NCBI GenBank assembly: GCA_001657325.1
Contig: LWRO01000011.1
Location: 1 to 64,000, forward strand
DNA: 64,000 nucleotides
Source of the DNA: Geitlerinema sp. BBD 1991-9
GTDB lineage: Bacteria; Cyanobacteriota; Cyanobacteriia; Cyanobacteriales; Geitlerinemataceae
Direction of reading: 5' to 3'
Part shown: positions 17,297-25,285 of the stretch, in pieces
How positions within the stretch are numbered: position 1 is the stretch's first letter
Layout: the number at the start of each line of letters is the position of its first letter
Made by a program: the position numbers and the translations under genes
The notes under the pieces: generated by a model
Told to the model about the DNA's origin: nothing
The model's input: only the letters and a program-made list of their open reading frames with translations
Database searches by the model: none

Positions 17297-20200
17297 TCAC
17301 TCCCAACTTTCCAGTACAGCCAACCAATCCTGAATCTTCGTTATAATCTGTTCTCGTTTTGCTTCAAAAGTTGCAGCAACAACAATTAAAATTATACCAA
17401 AAATCAATCCAAATATTCCTTTAGAAAAGGCATAAGTTGCTCCCAAAACAATGAGTTGATGGATGAGATCGATCGAAAACACAGCCGTTCCCACAAATAG
17501 AAACGCGCGCACGTGAAGAATCAATCCCAATAAGAGACAAATCAGACTCAACACGGCAACAAAAACCCAGTGCGAACTCCCGTAGGCGACGGCAAAGAAA
17601 ACGCCCAGGATGGTCATCCGAAACAAATGGCGTAGCTGGCGTTGTTGACCTTGTCGAAAAATGGGATCGAAGCCTGCAATATATAGAAGTAAGATAACCG
17701 GTGGTGTAACCCAAGCGAGAGAGTTCTCAACTCCCCAAGCTGATAAATTTTGAAACACCAACAGGTTAACAAAACCGAGCGAGACGTAACTCCAACGAAT
17801 CGATCGATCTAACACAGCCAGCAGCCCATAAAATGCAGCGATCGATCCCAAACTCACCGAATGAATCGTCGCACTCGTGAAAAATGCTGCAACGATAGGT
17901 AATCCTCGCGAAATCTGATGCCAAGGACGAGTCGGCCAACCCCAGCGTTCCCAAGGCAGAATGCGGAAAAAGCACGCCAATAATGCCGAGATCGCACCGT
18001 ACCAGGGCAATAAAAACGCATCCCAACCCCGATTGAAAACTTCCAACACGAGGACACTAATACCTTGGACGACACCCAAATACACCCACAATTCAGCCGC
18101 TTGAGGAGAGCTGGATTGACGGCCTCGAACGATCGCGTAACCGGTTAACACGATTCCCGAACCGAACGCTAAAACAGAAAGGTTCGCGGGTAATTCAGCC
18201 GCGATGAAGAGGGCGACCGTTCCCACCAGCCAGTGAGCGTGTGCCAAAGCTCGTACCGTTCCCGGACTCAACCCCAAATACGTTGACAGCCAAGGTCGGA
18301 ACGTTTGATAGACAAATAGAATGCCAACGCTCAGTGTAGCTGTAGCGACCCATCGATCGCCGAGAGCTAAACTGTCCGTTTGTGCAGTGAGGAGTTCGTA
18401 AGCGGAGGCGGAAATTCCCAATAGCCCCAGATAAATCAACGGCTTAAACGTTGCCACTCGTCGCCCAACTCCTAACAGAACGAACGAAAATCCCAACGTG
18501 GTGAATCCCGTCCAACTGTCAAACGCGGTCGATCGAAACAGTAGCCCTAAAATGCCGTACAGCAATGGAATAGTATGAAAAGCGTGTGGGATCGATCGAT
18601 CTCGATATCGGCGCAACCACCAGTCCCCAATGACTTGGGCGAACAATCCCAGTCCGATATTCACAATGGAGAGACCGATGAGTGACAGGCCGAACCAACC
18701 CAAGATTTCCACGGCCAACACTTCTACTCCCCAGGCAATACCGTACATCCCCCAGTTGTTCGATCGAGGGAGTTGGCGAAAGACGATCGAGCCAACCGTT
18801 ATCGCCGTTGCCAAAATTGCGAGGCCGGATGGTTCGACCGCCCAACGTTGGTAAAGTAAAAACGAATGTAGTGTTAAGACAGCCAGCTCCAACACGCATA
18901 AGCCGATCGCCCAGGCATCGGTTCCTGGTAGGTACAACGCCGAAAGTCCGCCGCCTCGCAGACTTCGCCACCGCCACAATCCCCACAAGGCCAACGGCAC
19001 GATCGATCCCACCACCAGCCAACCGTCAAAGGACAGCGACACGGCTTCCCACAACGCCAGCGTCGTCAACGCCACCCCAAAACCAACCGCCACGGTGGCC
19101 GCGTTCGATCGATTTAACACGCGCACGTTAACCAGCATCAGCAGCGAACCGATTCCCAAGCTAACGAGACGCAAACCCGGTACGCTGTAAGTGAGTCCTT
19201 GGGCGACGATCGAACTGCCGATACTCAGCCATCCCGCATCAGTGCGGTAAAGGGGAGCGCCAAACCTTGCAATCCCCATCAAAGCCAGGGGAATCGCCCA
19301 CCACAACAAATCCTGAGGGGACGCAACCGTTCGATCTCGGATGAGGAATAGAATAAAACTCACGCTCCCCACGAAACAGCCCACGTGCCAAGCACTTTTT
19401 TTCCAAACGATCGATCGAGTTGAGGGATGGGTCGATCGAAGGGTGTTGGGATAGGGCGGAAGATTAGCCCACAGCAACTCACCTAAAGTAATGACGAGCG
19501 CGATCGATCCCCAAGTCCACAGCGACAGCGTTGGAATTTTCCAATATAGAAACGAGACTAAACTTCCGAGTCCCAAAAATTGGGTGAGATACACCAAACT
19601 GGGTAAAGGATAGCGAGTTTGGGTGACGAAGCCGAGGGTGAGTGCGGATAACAGCAACGAGATCGCTCGGACACCAGTATGCGGCCAGGCTAATACCACG
19701 AGAAATGTCGCCCATCCCAACGCCAAGCTGTCCCCGAACGTGGATAAAGAGTTGTCACTGGAACGACTCGTACTGCCTCGTTCTCGCTCGTGCAACCATC
19801 CTGTCAATCCCAAAGCGGCTAATAAATATGGAAATCCGGCTAAGCTGCCAAGCGACCAAGTTGCACCGGCAATTCCCAAAGCTTGGAGAAGCGGTTGTAC
19901 GATCTCAGCGGGCAACATCGCAATCGCTCGGATATATCCAATCAGTCCTACGCCGAACAACCCAACGAGATCGCGGCGTTTGTTAAAGCGACGCACTCGC
20001 TCGAACAACCGATGCCAGGCTAACGCGATCGTACCTAAAGCTTGCCAGGGGAATGCCGAGACGGAGACGACAAACCCCAGTGCCATCAGCACACCCCCAA
20101 CTCTCGATCGGATGCGCGTCAAGCTGTTCTCCGAAGTGGGATCGATCGAGAGTTCTGTTAAACGCCATCCCACGATCCCCAAGGCGAATCCTAGCGTTTC

Positions 20201-21007
20201 GATATCTCCCAACGCCCGCACGAACAACGTTCCGAGTCCCAACACGAGAACCGACGACGATAAATTACCCGCACTTTGCCAACGTGCTGTTAGAAACCAA
20301 GCCAACGTTCCAACGTACACCGCTATAACGGGTACGCCGACGAGATTGCTTCCCCAGTGCAGTACGCCGAACAGTAGTAGAAGGAGAGTATCGACTCGAT
20401 CGAGCAGTTTGCTACGCCACGCGATCGTCCCTAACGACACCGATGCCATTGAAATCGTGACTAATCCCAACAGCGTTTGCCACAGCCTGAACCCGTCCAT
20501 CGCCCAGAAATTGAGCGGAATTAGAAACAGTGCGACAATTTGTAGCGTTTGTGCCGTTAGTCGTAACTTTTCTCGACGTTTTGCCCAGTGACCCGCTATC
20601 CAAAACAGCATCGTGTACGCCCACAACACCCCGTACTGTCCTGATGCGGGGAAGCGTTCCCACTGACTGGCAGCCACGACGCTCGACGATACGATGACGA
20701 CAAAAACGCCAAGCCACAACAACCAACGGACGCTCAACTCTTCTTTTAATGCCTGTGACCACCGATCCCAACGGGAGAGGGTTTCGGGACTGGGGGGAAG
20801 TTGAGGTGGACGATAGACGATCGAGGGTTTCGAGATCGGTTGGCGAACGGGTTGAAGAACGACACAGGTTAGATATTGCTGACACCAAACTTTGACTTGG
20901 TCGTCTTCGATCAATCCGAGTTGCAACAAAGCCTCGAGTCCGTCTAAGAAACGAGGATGCGACGGATTGACGGGAATTTCCAGAACACGATGAGAGAGGG
21001 GTGACAT
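17297..21007 (-). CDS. Very large polytopic membrane protein (DUF2157-like N-terminus)
   Basis: A 1236-residue protein. After a soluble N-terminus (about 1-90, with LDGLEALLQLGLIEDDQVKVWCQQYL resembling the leading helices of DUF2157 proteins) almost the whole chain is hydrophobic, with thirty or more likely membrane segments and almost no large loops. The final 30 residues are charged. Proteins of this size and pattern occur in cyanobacteria with no assigned function. The GC-rich coding sequence matches neighbours, and antisense open frames over it are only a by-product of its composition. It is flanked by 175 nt upstream and 241 nt downstream with no sign of an operon. Confidence 0.85.
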   Translation of the reverse strand: MSPLSHRVLEIPVNPSHPRFLDGLEALLQLGLIEDDQVKVWCQQYLTCVVLQPVRQPISKPSIVYRPPQLPPSPETLSRWDRWSQALKEELSVRWLLWLGVFVVIVSSSVVAASQWERFPASGQYGVLWAYTMLFWIAGHWAKRREKLRLTAQTLQIVALFLIPLNFWAMDGFRLWQTLLGLVTISMASVSLGTIAWRSKLLDRVDTLLLLLFGVLHWGSNLVGVPVIAVYVGTLAWFLTARWQSAGNLSSSVLVLGLGTLFVRALGDIETLGFALGIVGWRLTELSIDPTSENSLTRIRSRVGGVLMALGFVVSVSAFPWQALGTIALAWHRLFERVRRFNKRRDLVGLFGVGLIGYIRAIAMLPAEIVQPLLQALGIAGATWSLGSLAGFPYLLAALGLTGWLHERERGSTSRSSDNSLSTFGDSLALGWATFLVVLAWPHTGVRAISLLLSALTLGFVTQTRYPLPSLVYLTQFLGLGSLVSFLYWKIPTLSLWTWGSIALVITLGELLWANLPPYPNTLRSTHPSTRSIVWKKSAWHVGCFVGSVSFILFLIRDRTVASPQDLLWWAIPLALMGIARFGAPLYRTDAGWLSIGSSIVAQGLTYSVPGLRLVSLGIGSLLMLVNVRVLNRSNAATVAVGFGVALTTLALWEAVSLSFDGWLVVGSIVPLALWGLWRWRSLRGGGLSALYLPGTDAWAIGLCVLELAVLTLHSFLLYQRWAVEPSGLAILATAITVGSIVFRQLPRSNNWGMYGIAWGVEVLAVEILGWFGLSLIGLSIVNIGLGLFAQVIGDWWLRRYRDRSIPHAFHTIPLLYGILGLLFRSTAFDSWTGFTTLGFSFVLLGVGRRVATFKPLIYLGLLGISASAYELLTAQTDSLALGDRWVATATLSVGILFVYQTFRPWLSTYLGLSPGTVRALAHAHWLVGTVALFIAAELPANLSVLAFGSGIVLTGYAIVRGRQSSSPQAAELWVYLGVVQGISVLVLEVFNRGWDAFLLPWYGAISALLACFFRILPWERWGWPTRPWHQISRGLPIVAAFFTSATIHSVSLGSIAAFYGLLAVLDRSIRWSYVSLGFVNLLVFQNLSAWGVENSLAWVTPPVILLLYIAGFDPIFRQGQQRQLRHLFRMTILGVFFAVAYGSSHWVFVAVLSLICLLLGLILHVRAFLFVGTAVFSIDLIHQLIVLGATYAFSKGIFGLIFGIILIVVAATFEAKREQIITKIQDWLAVLESWE

Positions 21008-21182
21008 GAACGCTCGTCCGACAGTGACGATAGCTCCAAAGTATCCGTAGAATTACGGATAAACTTCACGGACAGGACAGTTGTGGGATTGGAAATCGAT
21101 CGATGTGTTTCTTGCTGTCGCCCGTGCGACCAACCGCTAGAATGCTAACTCAGTAACTGACGAGATTGACTCAGTTTCCCGA

Positions 21183-21677
21183 TTAAAACTGCAAGCCTAC
21201 CCCACCTTGCACGGAAACCCCCGTTCCCCCATCTCGATAAGCATCGAAGGCAATAATCGCATTGCCAAAAATGACTAAATTACTACTCGGGAGCGCGCGA
21301 TCGATTCCCGGTTGCAACACGAAACTCGTCGAATCGCCAACCGGTGTTTTATCGTCTCCTGTAAACGCGACTCCCGCACCGATATAGACTTCCGTTTGCC
21401 AATCGAGAGGAATGTCGTAAGACACCGTAGGGACAAACGCGACACCACTTCCCGCGAGAACCTGAGTGCGGAACGAAATCGGCACTTCAAGCACGCGATA
21501 GCGAAATGCGACAGCACCTGAGGCGCGCGTGCCGTCCCCAAATCCTACGCTTCCGCCAACACCGACGTAACTCCCGTAAGCCGCTTGTGCGGTAGCGGGT
21601 TCGGCGTGAAACGCAACTCCTACGCTGAGAGCGAGGCTACCGATCGCCCCGAGTCCAATTGATTTTCCCCATTTCAT
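21183..21677 (-). CDS. Small exported beta-rich protein (outer-membrane barrel-like)
   Basis: A 164-residue protein starting at MKWGKSIGLGAIGSLAL; an upstream in-frame ATG at 21713 would place a charged leader before the signal and is less likely. The signal peptide (cleavage after ATAQA) precedes Gly- and aromatic-rich alternating strands (YGSYVGVGGSVGFGDG, VAFRYRVLEVPISFRTQVLAGSG), ending in VQGGVGLQF. A terminal Phe and alternating strands are typical of small outer-membrane beta barrels. No family is named. Confidence 0.7.
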   Translation of the reverse strand: MKWGKSIGLGAIGSLALSVGVAFHAEPATAQAAYGSYVGVGGSVGFGDGTRASGAVAFRYRVLEVPISFRTQVLAGSGVAFVPTVSYDIPLDWQTEVYIGAGVAFTGDDKTPVGDSTSFVLQPGIDRALPSSNLVIFGNAIIAFDAYRDGGTGVSVQGGVGLQF

Positions 21678-21784
21678 AGCATTGGTTCCTCTCACACCAT
21701 GGGTTTCAGCCAAGTCTGACCGATTCTAACAAAGGATTTCCCTGTAGTGCGGAACGTAAAGCCCGTAACTGACGTCAAAAACGG

Positions 21785-21813
21785 ATAAGAAAAACCCCAC
21801 CGGGTCAGTGGGG
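21785..21813 (-). terminator. Rho-independent terminator (minus strand)
   Basis: On the minus strand a CCCCAC/GTGGGG stem (21795-21800 with 21808-21813) is followed by a U-tract (AAAAA at 21790-21794 on the plus strand). A second perfect hairpin (GGTTGGT...ACCAACC, 21829-21847) lies just before it. No gene ends here; the RTX gene already stops at 22249 and has its own hairpin, so this terminator argues for a separate transcript in the gap. Confidence 0.65.
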
Positions 21814-22110
21814 CTAAGGCAGGAGCTCGGTTGGTTATTCACCAACCCCGAAACTTTGTAGCGTGTCAAATGAGTTGGAGACAACCCAAGATTGAGTCGA
21901 AATTGTGTCGAAGTTGTGGCGATCGTTCAGATGACACGCTTGAATTTCTTCATCAGCAAGGTTCGTGGCGTGTCGCCACGAATCACGAACGTGGTGAAGT
22001 TGTGAGGCAACGTCTCAGGGTAACTCCACACTTTAGATGCACGAGATCGTCAAATCCTTCGGGAACAAAATCAGTGAACCTTCGTATTTGAACCTAGCAT
22101 CCCTAACTTA
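21785..22110 (-). ncRNA. Candidate structured non-coding RNA
   Basis: This is a 535-nt gap without a good coding frame. On the minus strand it contains: a possible -10 TTATAC (22118-22123), a perfect 9-bp hairpin with 3-nt loop (21962-21982), a long-range 9-bp pairing AGCGTGTCA/TGACACGCT (21860-21868 with 21932-21940) closing smaller hairpins, the GGTTGGT hairpin and finally a terminator at 21785-21813. That order resembles an independently transcribed RNA. I looked for tmRNA, RNase P and SRP RNA landmarks and found none. The 5' end is uncertain. Confidence 0.35.
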
Positions 22111-22182
22111 ACAGTGCGTATAAACACTATTGGTAAAAAAACTTTAAAATTTTCGCTAGAATTTGGTGAAGTTTCGATAAAC

Positions 22183-22223
22183 CTAACCTTTGTCTCGTTT
22201 TGAGTAAATGGGACAAAGGTTAG
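22183..22223. terminator. 12-bp inverted repeat terminator after the RTX gene
   Basis: CTAACCTTTGTC (22183-22194) and its perfect complement (22212-22223) are separated by 17 nt. It starts 26 nt past the stop codon of the RTX gene on the minus strand and is followed there by GTTTATC. It probably ends RTX transcription and could work in both directions. Confidence 0.65.
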
Positions 22224-22248
22224 ATTTTAGAGTGTCAAACGATTGCCA

Positions 22249-24297
22249 TTAACTGAAACTAAAAGGCGTTTCACCGAGATCGGAAATCGAAACCCCTTCA
22301 AATACCGCAATCAGAGACAACGAAGACTCATCAAAATCGTGAGTGTACAAATAGGTTGTGGTTGCAATTTTTCCACTTTCGTCAACCCGAGCGACCTCTT
22401 CTAACTCATAAGCGAAATCGTCGTCTGGTTTTTCTCCTAAGATGACTCGATCGATCCCTGGCTCAAAGTCAGTAACGATGGCGTAATCTGGATTCGACGG
22501 GTCGTAATTCGCGGTCGAACTGCTTTCACGTTGGATCAGAAAAACATCACTTCCAGTTCCACCTGTCAAACTATCTAACTTGCCTGAATCCGAACTGACA
22601 AGCGTATCGTCTCCAGCACCTCCATCGAGCATATCGTATTCGGCCTTTACAGACCAACCCCCATTGAACCAGTCGTTTCCGTCGTCACCCAAGGGGTAAT
22701 CGAAATCGTCCCCCCCATTGAGCCAGTCGTTTCCGCCATCACCCAAGGGGTAATCGAAATCGTCCCCCCCATTGAGCCAGTCGTTTCCGTCACCACCCGA
22801 GAGGTCATCGGAACCGTAACCCCCATTGAGCCAGTCGTTTCCAAGATCGCCTTCGAGTTCGTCGTCGCCCAAACCCCCTTCGAGGATATCGTCGTCGCGA
22901 CCTCCACAAAGTTCGTCGCTTCCGTCTCCACCTTCTAAAATATCGTTCTCCTCGTTGCCGTACAATCGATCGGCTCCGAGATCGCCTAATAGAAGATCCT
23001 CTCCGCCTCCACCGACGAGAATATCTTCCCCTTCTCCTCCTTCAATTAAATCGTTATCCGCCTCACCACTGAGGGTATCGTCACCCAAATCTCCGTACAA
23101 TCGATCGGCATTGGGCGTTCCCAGAATTTCGTCTTCAGCTTCAGTTCCCGTCACTGTTTTACCGGGAGGGGAAGCCTCGAAGTCGATCTCGTCGAAATTC
23201 ACGTCTGCTAAAAAAATATCGGCTGAATCTGATAAGTCGCCTTCTACCAAGTTGTTAGACGTTGAAACAAAGACGAGGGAACGGCCATCTTCAGAAATCC
23301 TGGGGTTGACACTATCGCCGTGAATTTGTTGACCGCTTGATGGAGTAATTAGACGAGCGATCGATCCGGTTTTTACTTCCCGAACAAAAATATCCGACGA
23401 TCGATTGGTATCGCCAGCAACAAGCGTATCGTTATGGGAAGCGAATACTTCATAACGGCCGTCTGCGGTGGCGGATTGGGAAAAACTCCAGGGATTTGTC
23501 TCGGCGACTGACCAAGCGGGTTCGGTAATTTGAGAGACTTCTCCGGTTTCTCGATCGCGCAAAAATGTTAGGACATTTTCAGGTTCTTCGGAGACTTCCG
23601 ATGGAATACTCGATATAAAGCTGACGTAGCGTCCGTCTTCACTGAGAGAAATTGATACGGTCGTTCCTAGGATTTGTTCACCATTTTTATCGACGTTGGC
23701 TAGTTCGAGAGTTCCCGTTTCTCGATCGAAAATGAATCCATCCCAACCGCTTCTATCGTTTTCCACCAGGTTAGATGCAGCGGAGATAAAACTCACGTAA
23801 CGGCCATCTGCACTCATGGCTGGATTGCCGCTGGAATATTCAAATCCAAAATTGGTATTGCCAAAGTCTCCGTCAGCATTAACACTAACAGGGAAAGTTT
23901 CACCTGTTTGGCGATCTCGAAGAAATATTTGCCCTCCTCCAAAATAAAAGAAGCCCACAAAGGCGACAAAACGACCGTCTGCACTCATTGAGGGTAAGAG
24001 GTTCGCGTTAGCCAATCGGTTGAAGGGAAAACCGATCTCACCAAGTTGCTGTTGCAAGTCTTCGGGGATAGCACTGATGAGTTCGATCGATCCGGTATCT
24101 CGATCGAAGACGAACACATCTTCGTTTGGATTGGTGTCGTTTTCAACGAGATCGTTAGATTGCGAGACAAATGCGATGTATCGTCCGTCTTCACTTATGG
24201 AAATGTCCGCCTCGAAAGATAAATCGCCGGTATTGCTGGAATACGAATTGCCATAAGGAGCAATTCGGGTTACGGAACTGGCAGAAAATTCAGACAT
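22249..24297 (-). CDS. PD40/TolB-like beta-propeller protein with RTX calcium-binding repeats
   Basis: A 682-residue protein. Residues about 1-375 contain six or so repeats of the type SEDGRYIAFVSQSNDLVENDTN...DVFVFDRDTG, the PD40/TolB-like propeller pattern. Residues about 390-600 contain glycine/aspartate nonapeptides (GGxGxDxLx: LYGDLGDDTLSG, ILVGGGGEDLLLGDLG, LEGGLGDDELEG), the RTX motif that folds into a parallel beta-roll on binding Ca2+ outside the cell. The C-terminal ~80 residues resemble the region after RTX repeats used by type I secretion. No N-terminal signal peptide, consistent with that route. Family members are secreted or surface proteins; no T1SS genes are nearby. Confidence 0.88.
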   Translation of the reverse strand: MSEFSASSVTRIAPYGNSYSSNTGDLSFEADISISEDGRYIAFVSQSNDLVENDTNPNEDVFVFDRDTGSIELISAIPEDLQQQLGEIGFPFNRLANANLLPSMSADGRFVAFVGFFYFGGGQIFLRDRQTGETFPVSVNADGDFGNTNFGFEYSSGNPAMSADGRYVSFISAASNLVENDRSGWDGFIFDRETGTLELANVDKNGEQILGTTVSISLSEDGRYVSFISSIPSEVSEEPENVLTFLRDRETGEVSQITEPAWSVAETNPWSFSQSATADGRYEVFASHNDTLVAGDTNRSSDIFVREVKTGSIARLITPSSGQQIHGDSVNPRISEDGRSLVFVSTSNNLVEGDLSDSADIFLADVNFDEIDFEASPPGKTVTGTEAEDEILGTPNADRLYGDLGDDTLSGEADNDLIEGGEGEDILVGGGGEDLLLGDLGADRLYGNEENDILEGGDGSDELCGGRDDDILEGGLGDDELEGDLGNDWLNGGYGSDDLSGGDGNDWLNGGDDFDYPLGDGGNDWLNGGDDFDYPLGDDGNDWFNGGWSVKAEYDMLDGGAGDDTLVSSDSGKLDSLTGGTGSDVFLIQRESSSTANYDPSNPDYAIVTDFEPGIDRVILGEKPDDDFAYELEEVARVDESGKIATTTYLYTHDFDESSLSLIAVFEGVSISDLGETPFSFS
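22663..22830. repeat. 54-nt tandem repeat inside the RTX gene
   Basis: About three units of 54 nt (18 codons, two RTX nonapeptides) follow one another. The first two are nearly identical at the DNA level and encode GGDDFDYPLGDxGNDWxN; the third is diverged. Such exact repetition suggests recent slippage or unequal recombination and a variable repeat number between strains. Confidence 0.8.
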
Positions 24298-24538
24298 AAA
24301 ATCTCCTAGTCAGATGTAGTTACGTCGTCTTGGCACCAACGAACCCACCACACCTCGATCGATGCGTTTAGATGGCACAATTCAACGACTCTCGATCGAC
24401 TTCTCACTTCTTCAAGCAAGAGGTCGATCTCAGCACACGGAACCTGTGGATTCCTTTATCTGGGCTTAGTATGCCCGCTTCGTCCGTGAGTACAAACACT
24501 GAGTTCAAACCAATTTTCCGATTTTTTCGATCGAGGCC

Positions 24539-24568
24539 TTGACATCACGTACATACTACAGACATAAT
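24539..24568 (+). promoter_or_regulatory. Strong sigma-70-type promoter for a structured RNA
   Basis: A perfect -35 TTGACA (24539-24544) and a -10 CATAAT (24563-24568) with an 18-nt spacer. Transcription would begin near 24575, exactly where the folded segment starts (GCGGTTGG). The sequence CTTGAC-TCAC of this promoter recurs in weakened form before the tRNA-like units at 24858 (GCTTGACTTCAC) and 25005 (GGTTGGCTTCAC). Confidence 0.65.
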
Positions 24569-24574
24569 ACAAAT

Positions 24575-24697
24575 GCGGTTGGTTATCCGAAAGGGAGCCA
24601 AACGATCCTTGTACGAAGCTTGTCCAGTCGGAACGATGTATTGAGGATTATCGCACCAGAGATGGAGAGAGGGATAACACCCATCTCCTCTCCATCT
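24575..24697 (+). ncRNA. Candidate Y-RNA-like structured RNA (unit 1 of the Ro60-associated array)
   Basis: Three hairpins follow the promoter. Hairpin 1 (about 24577-24598) has a 7-bp stem with one bulged A and a GAAA tetraloop. Hairpin 2 (about 24604-24650) has a ~10-bp stem starting ATCCTTG and ending TGAGGAT, with one bulge; the same stem with changed but still paired bases is found in units 3 and 4 of this array. Hairpin 3 (24661-24696) is GATGGAGAG/CTCTCCATC with an inner GGG/CCC. No coding frame of note. It lies 1.4 kb upstream of and in the same direction as the Ro60-like gene. Bacterial Ro60 genes are commonly preceded by Y RNAs, so a Y RNA is the leading guess; identity is not proven. 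Confidence 0.45.
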
Positions 24698-24735
24698 TCA
24701 TCAAACCAAGTTCGAATAGCCATCGATTTAAATGA

Positions 24736-24830
24736 GGCCGTAGCTCAGAGATATGGTATCGATCGAAAAAAGCATCGAGTCATAAACCTTAATTTTCTTC
24801 GGAAACATCGATGCTCCCAACAAACACAAC
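24736..24830 (+). pseudogene. Possible degenerate tRNA D-arm and hairpin
   Basis: GGCCGTAGCTCAGAGA (from 24736) resembles a tRNA 5' end with the TAGCTCAG D-stem. No anticodon or T arm follows. Downstream, AGCATCGA (24771) pairs with TCGATGCT (24809) around a 30-nt loop. Best seen as a decayed tRNA-like unit; weak support. Confidence 0.25.
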
Positions 24831-24857
24831 AATAGGGCTTGACTTCACAACGATCGT

Positions 24858-24887
24858 GCGGTGGTAGCTCAGGGGTAGAGCACCGCA
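24858..24887 (+). pseudogene. tRNA relic reduced to acceptor and D arms
   Basis: The 5' acceptor strand GCGGTGG, TA, and a full D arm GCTC-AGGGGTA-GAGC (24867-24881) are present. The next bases ACCGC followed by A restore a 3' acceptor half: GCGGTG pairs with CACCGC. The anticodon and T arms are missing. A heptameric repeat starts directly after it (TTTACAGTGAGC). The 5' flank resembles that of the tRNA-Asn unit, so the two arose by duplication. Confidence 0.55.
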
Positions 24888-24940
24888 TTTACAGTGAGCA
24901 GTGAGCAGTGAACAGTGAGCAGTGAGCAGTGGGGACAGTT
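24888..24940. repeat. Heptameric STRR (AGTGAGC type), copy A
   Basis: Begins TTTACAGTG, continues with CAGTGAG/CAGTGAA heptamers and ends AGTGGGGACAGTT. The identical start and end occur in copies B and C, each placed immediately after the 3' end of a tRNA-like unit. Confidence 0.85.
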
Positions 24941-25004
24941 AATCGGGTACCAAAACTTTAGGTAAAATACATGACTTGATAGGGGTTGGCTTCACAATAC
25001 TTAT

Positions 25005-25127
25005 GCGGCGGTAGCTCAATGGGTAGAGCAATCAAATTCCTTATTCATACCTTGCTTTGCGAAGCCGAAGAATGAGGGTTATCGGCTGTTAACCGAAAGG
25101 CTGGAGGTTCGAGTCCTTCCCGCCGCA
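25005..25127 (+). tRNA. tRNA-Asn(GUU)-like gene with 50-nt structured insertion
   Basis: Outer parts form a normal tRNA: acceptor GCGGCGG (25005-25011) pairs perfectly with CCGCCGC (25120-25126); D arm GCTC/GAGC (25014-25029); anticodon arm 25081-25097 with loop CTGTTAA and anticodon GTT at 25088-25090; five-nt variable loop; T arm GGAGG-TTCGAGT-CCTTC (25103-25119); discriminator A. Between position 26 and the anticodon stem sit 50 extra nt (25031-25080) that fold into a stem CCTTATTC/GAATGAGG with an inner GCTT/AAGC hairpin. Without them the length is 73 nt. The outermost anticodon-stem pair is A-A. It could be a pseudogene, a tRNA needing removal of the insert, or a tRNA-like regulatory RNA. 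Confidence 0.6.
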
Positions 25128-25173
25128 TTTACAGTGAACAGTGAGCAGTGAGCAGTGAGCAGTGGGGACAGTT
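25128..25173. repeat. Heptameric STRR (AGTGAGC type), copy B
   Basis: Same start (TTTACAGTG) and same end (AGTGGGGACAGTT) as copy A, with fewer heptamers. It abuts the discriminator base of the tRNA-Asn-like gene. Confidence 0.85.
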
Positions 25174-25190
25174 TTTAGTTGGGTTTCATG

Positions 25191-25283
25191 GGGCGGACAA
25201 TTCCTTGTTCGGTGACTTGTCTGAAAAGAACGATGTAACGAGGATTATCGGTGGTTTCTCAGGTTCGAATCCTGTTCCGCCCC
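25191..25283 (+). pseudogene. tRNA relic with acceptor and T arms around the same stem-loop insert
   Basis: GGGCGGA (25191-25197) pairs with TCCGCCC (25276-25282), and a T arm TCAGG-TTCGAAT-CCTGT (25259-25275) is intact except for one end pair. D and anticodon arms are absent; instead 25198-25251 holds the insert with stem TCCTTGTT/AACGAGGA and ending GGATTATCGG, as in units 1 and 3. The result is an acceptor + insert stem + T arm molecule. Confidence 0.5.
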
Positions 25284-25285
25284 CC

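Noticed and set aside
19623-20591. A 322-codon plus-strand frame opposite the 1236-residue membrane protein
   Set aside because: The translation is a mixture of Asn, Pro, Ser and Arg without structure, and the minus-strand gene explains the sequence.
21831-22091. An 86-codon plus-strand frame in the gap before the RTX gene
   Set aside because: It has no coding character, and the same segment shows paired arms and a minus-strand terminator typical of an RNA.
25031-25080. Group I or group II intron in the tRNA-Asn gene
   Set aside because: Fifty nucleotides are far too few, and the position is not the anticodon loop used by cyanobacterial tRNA introns.
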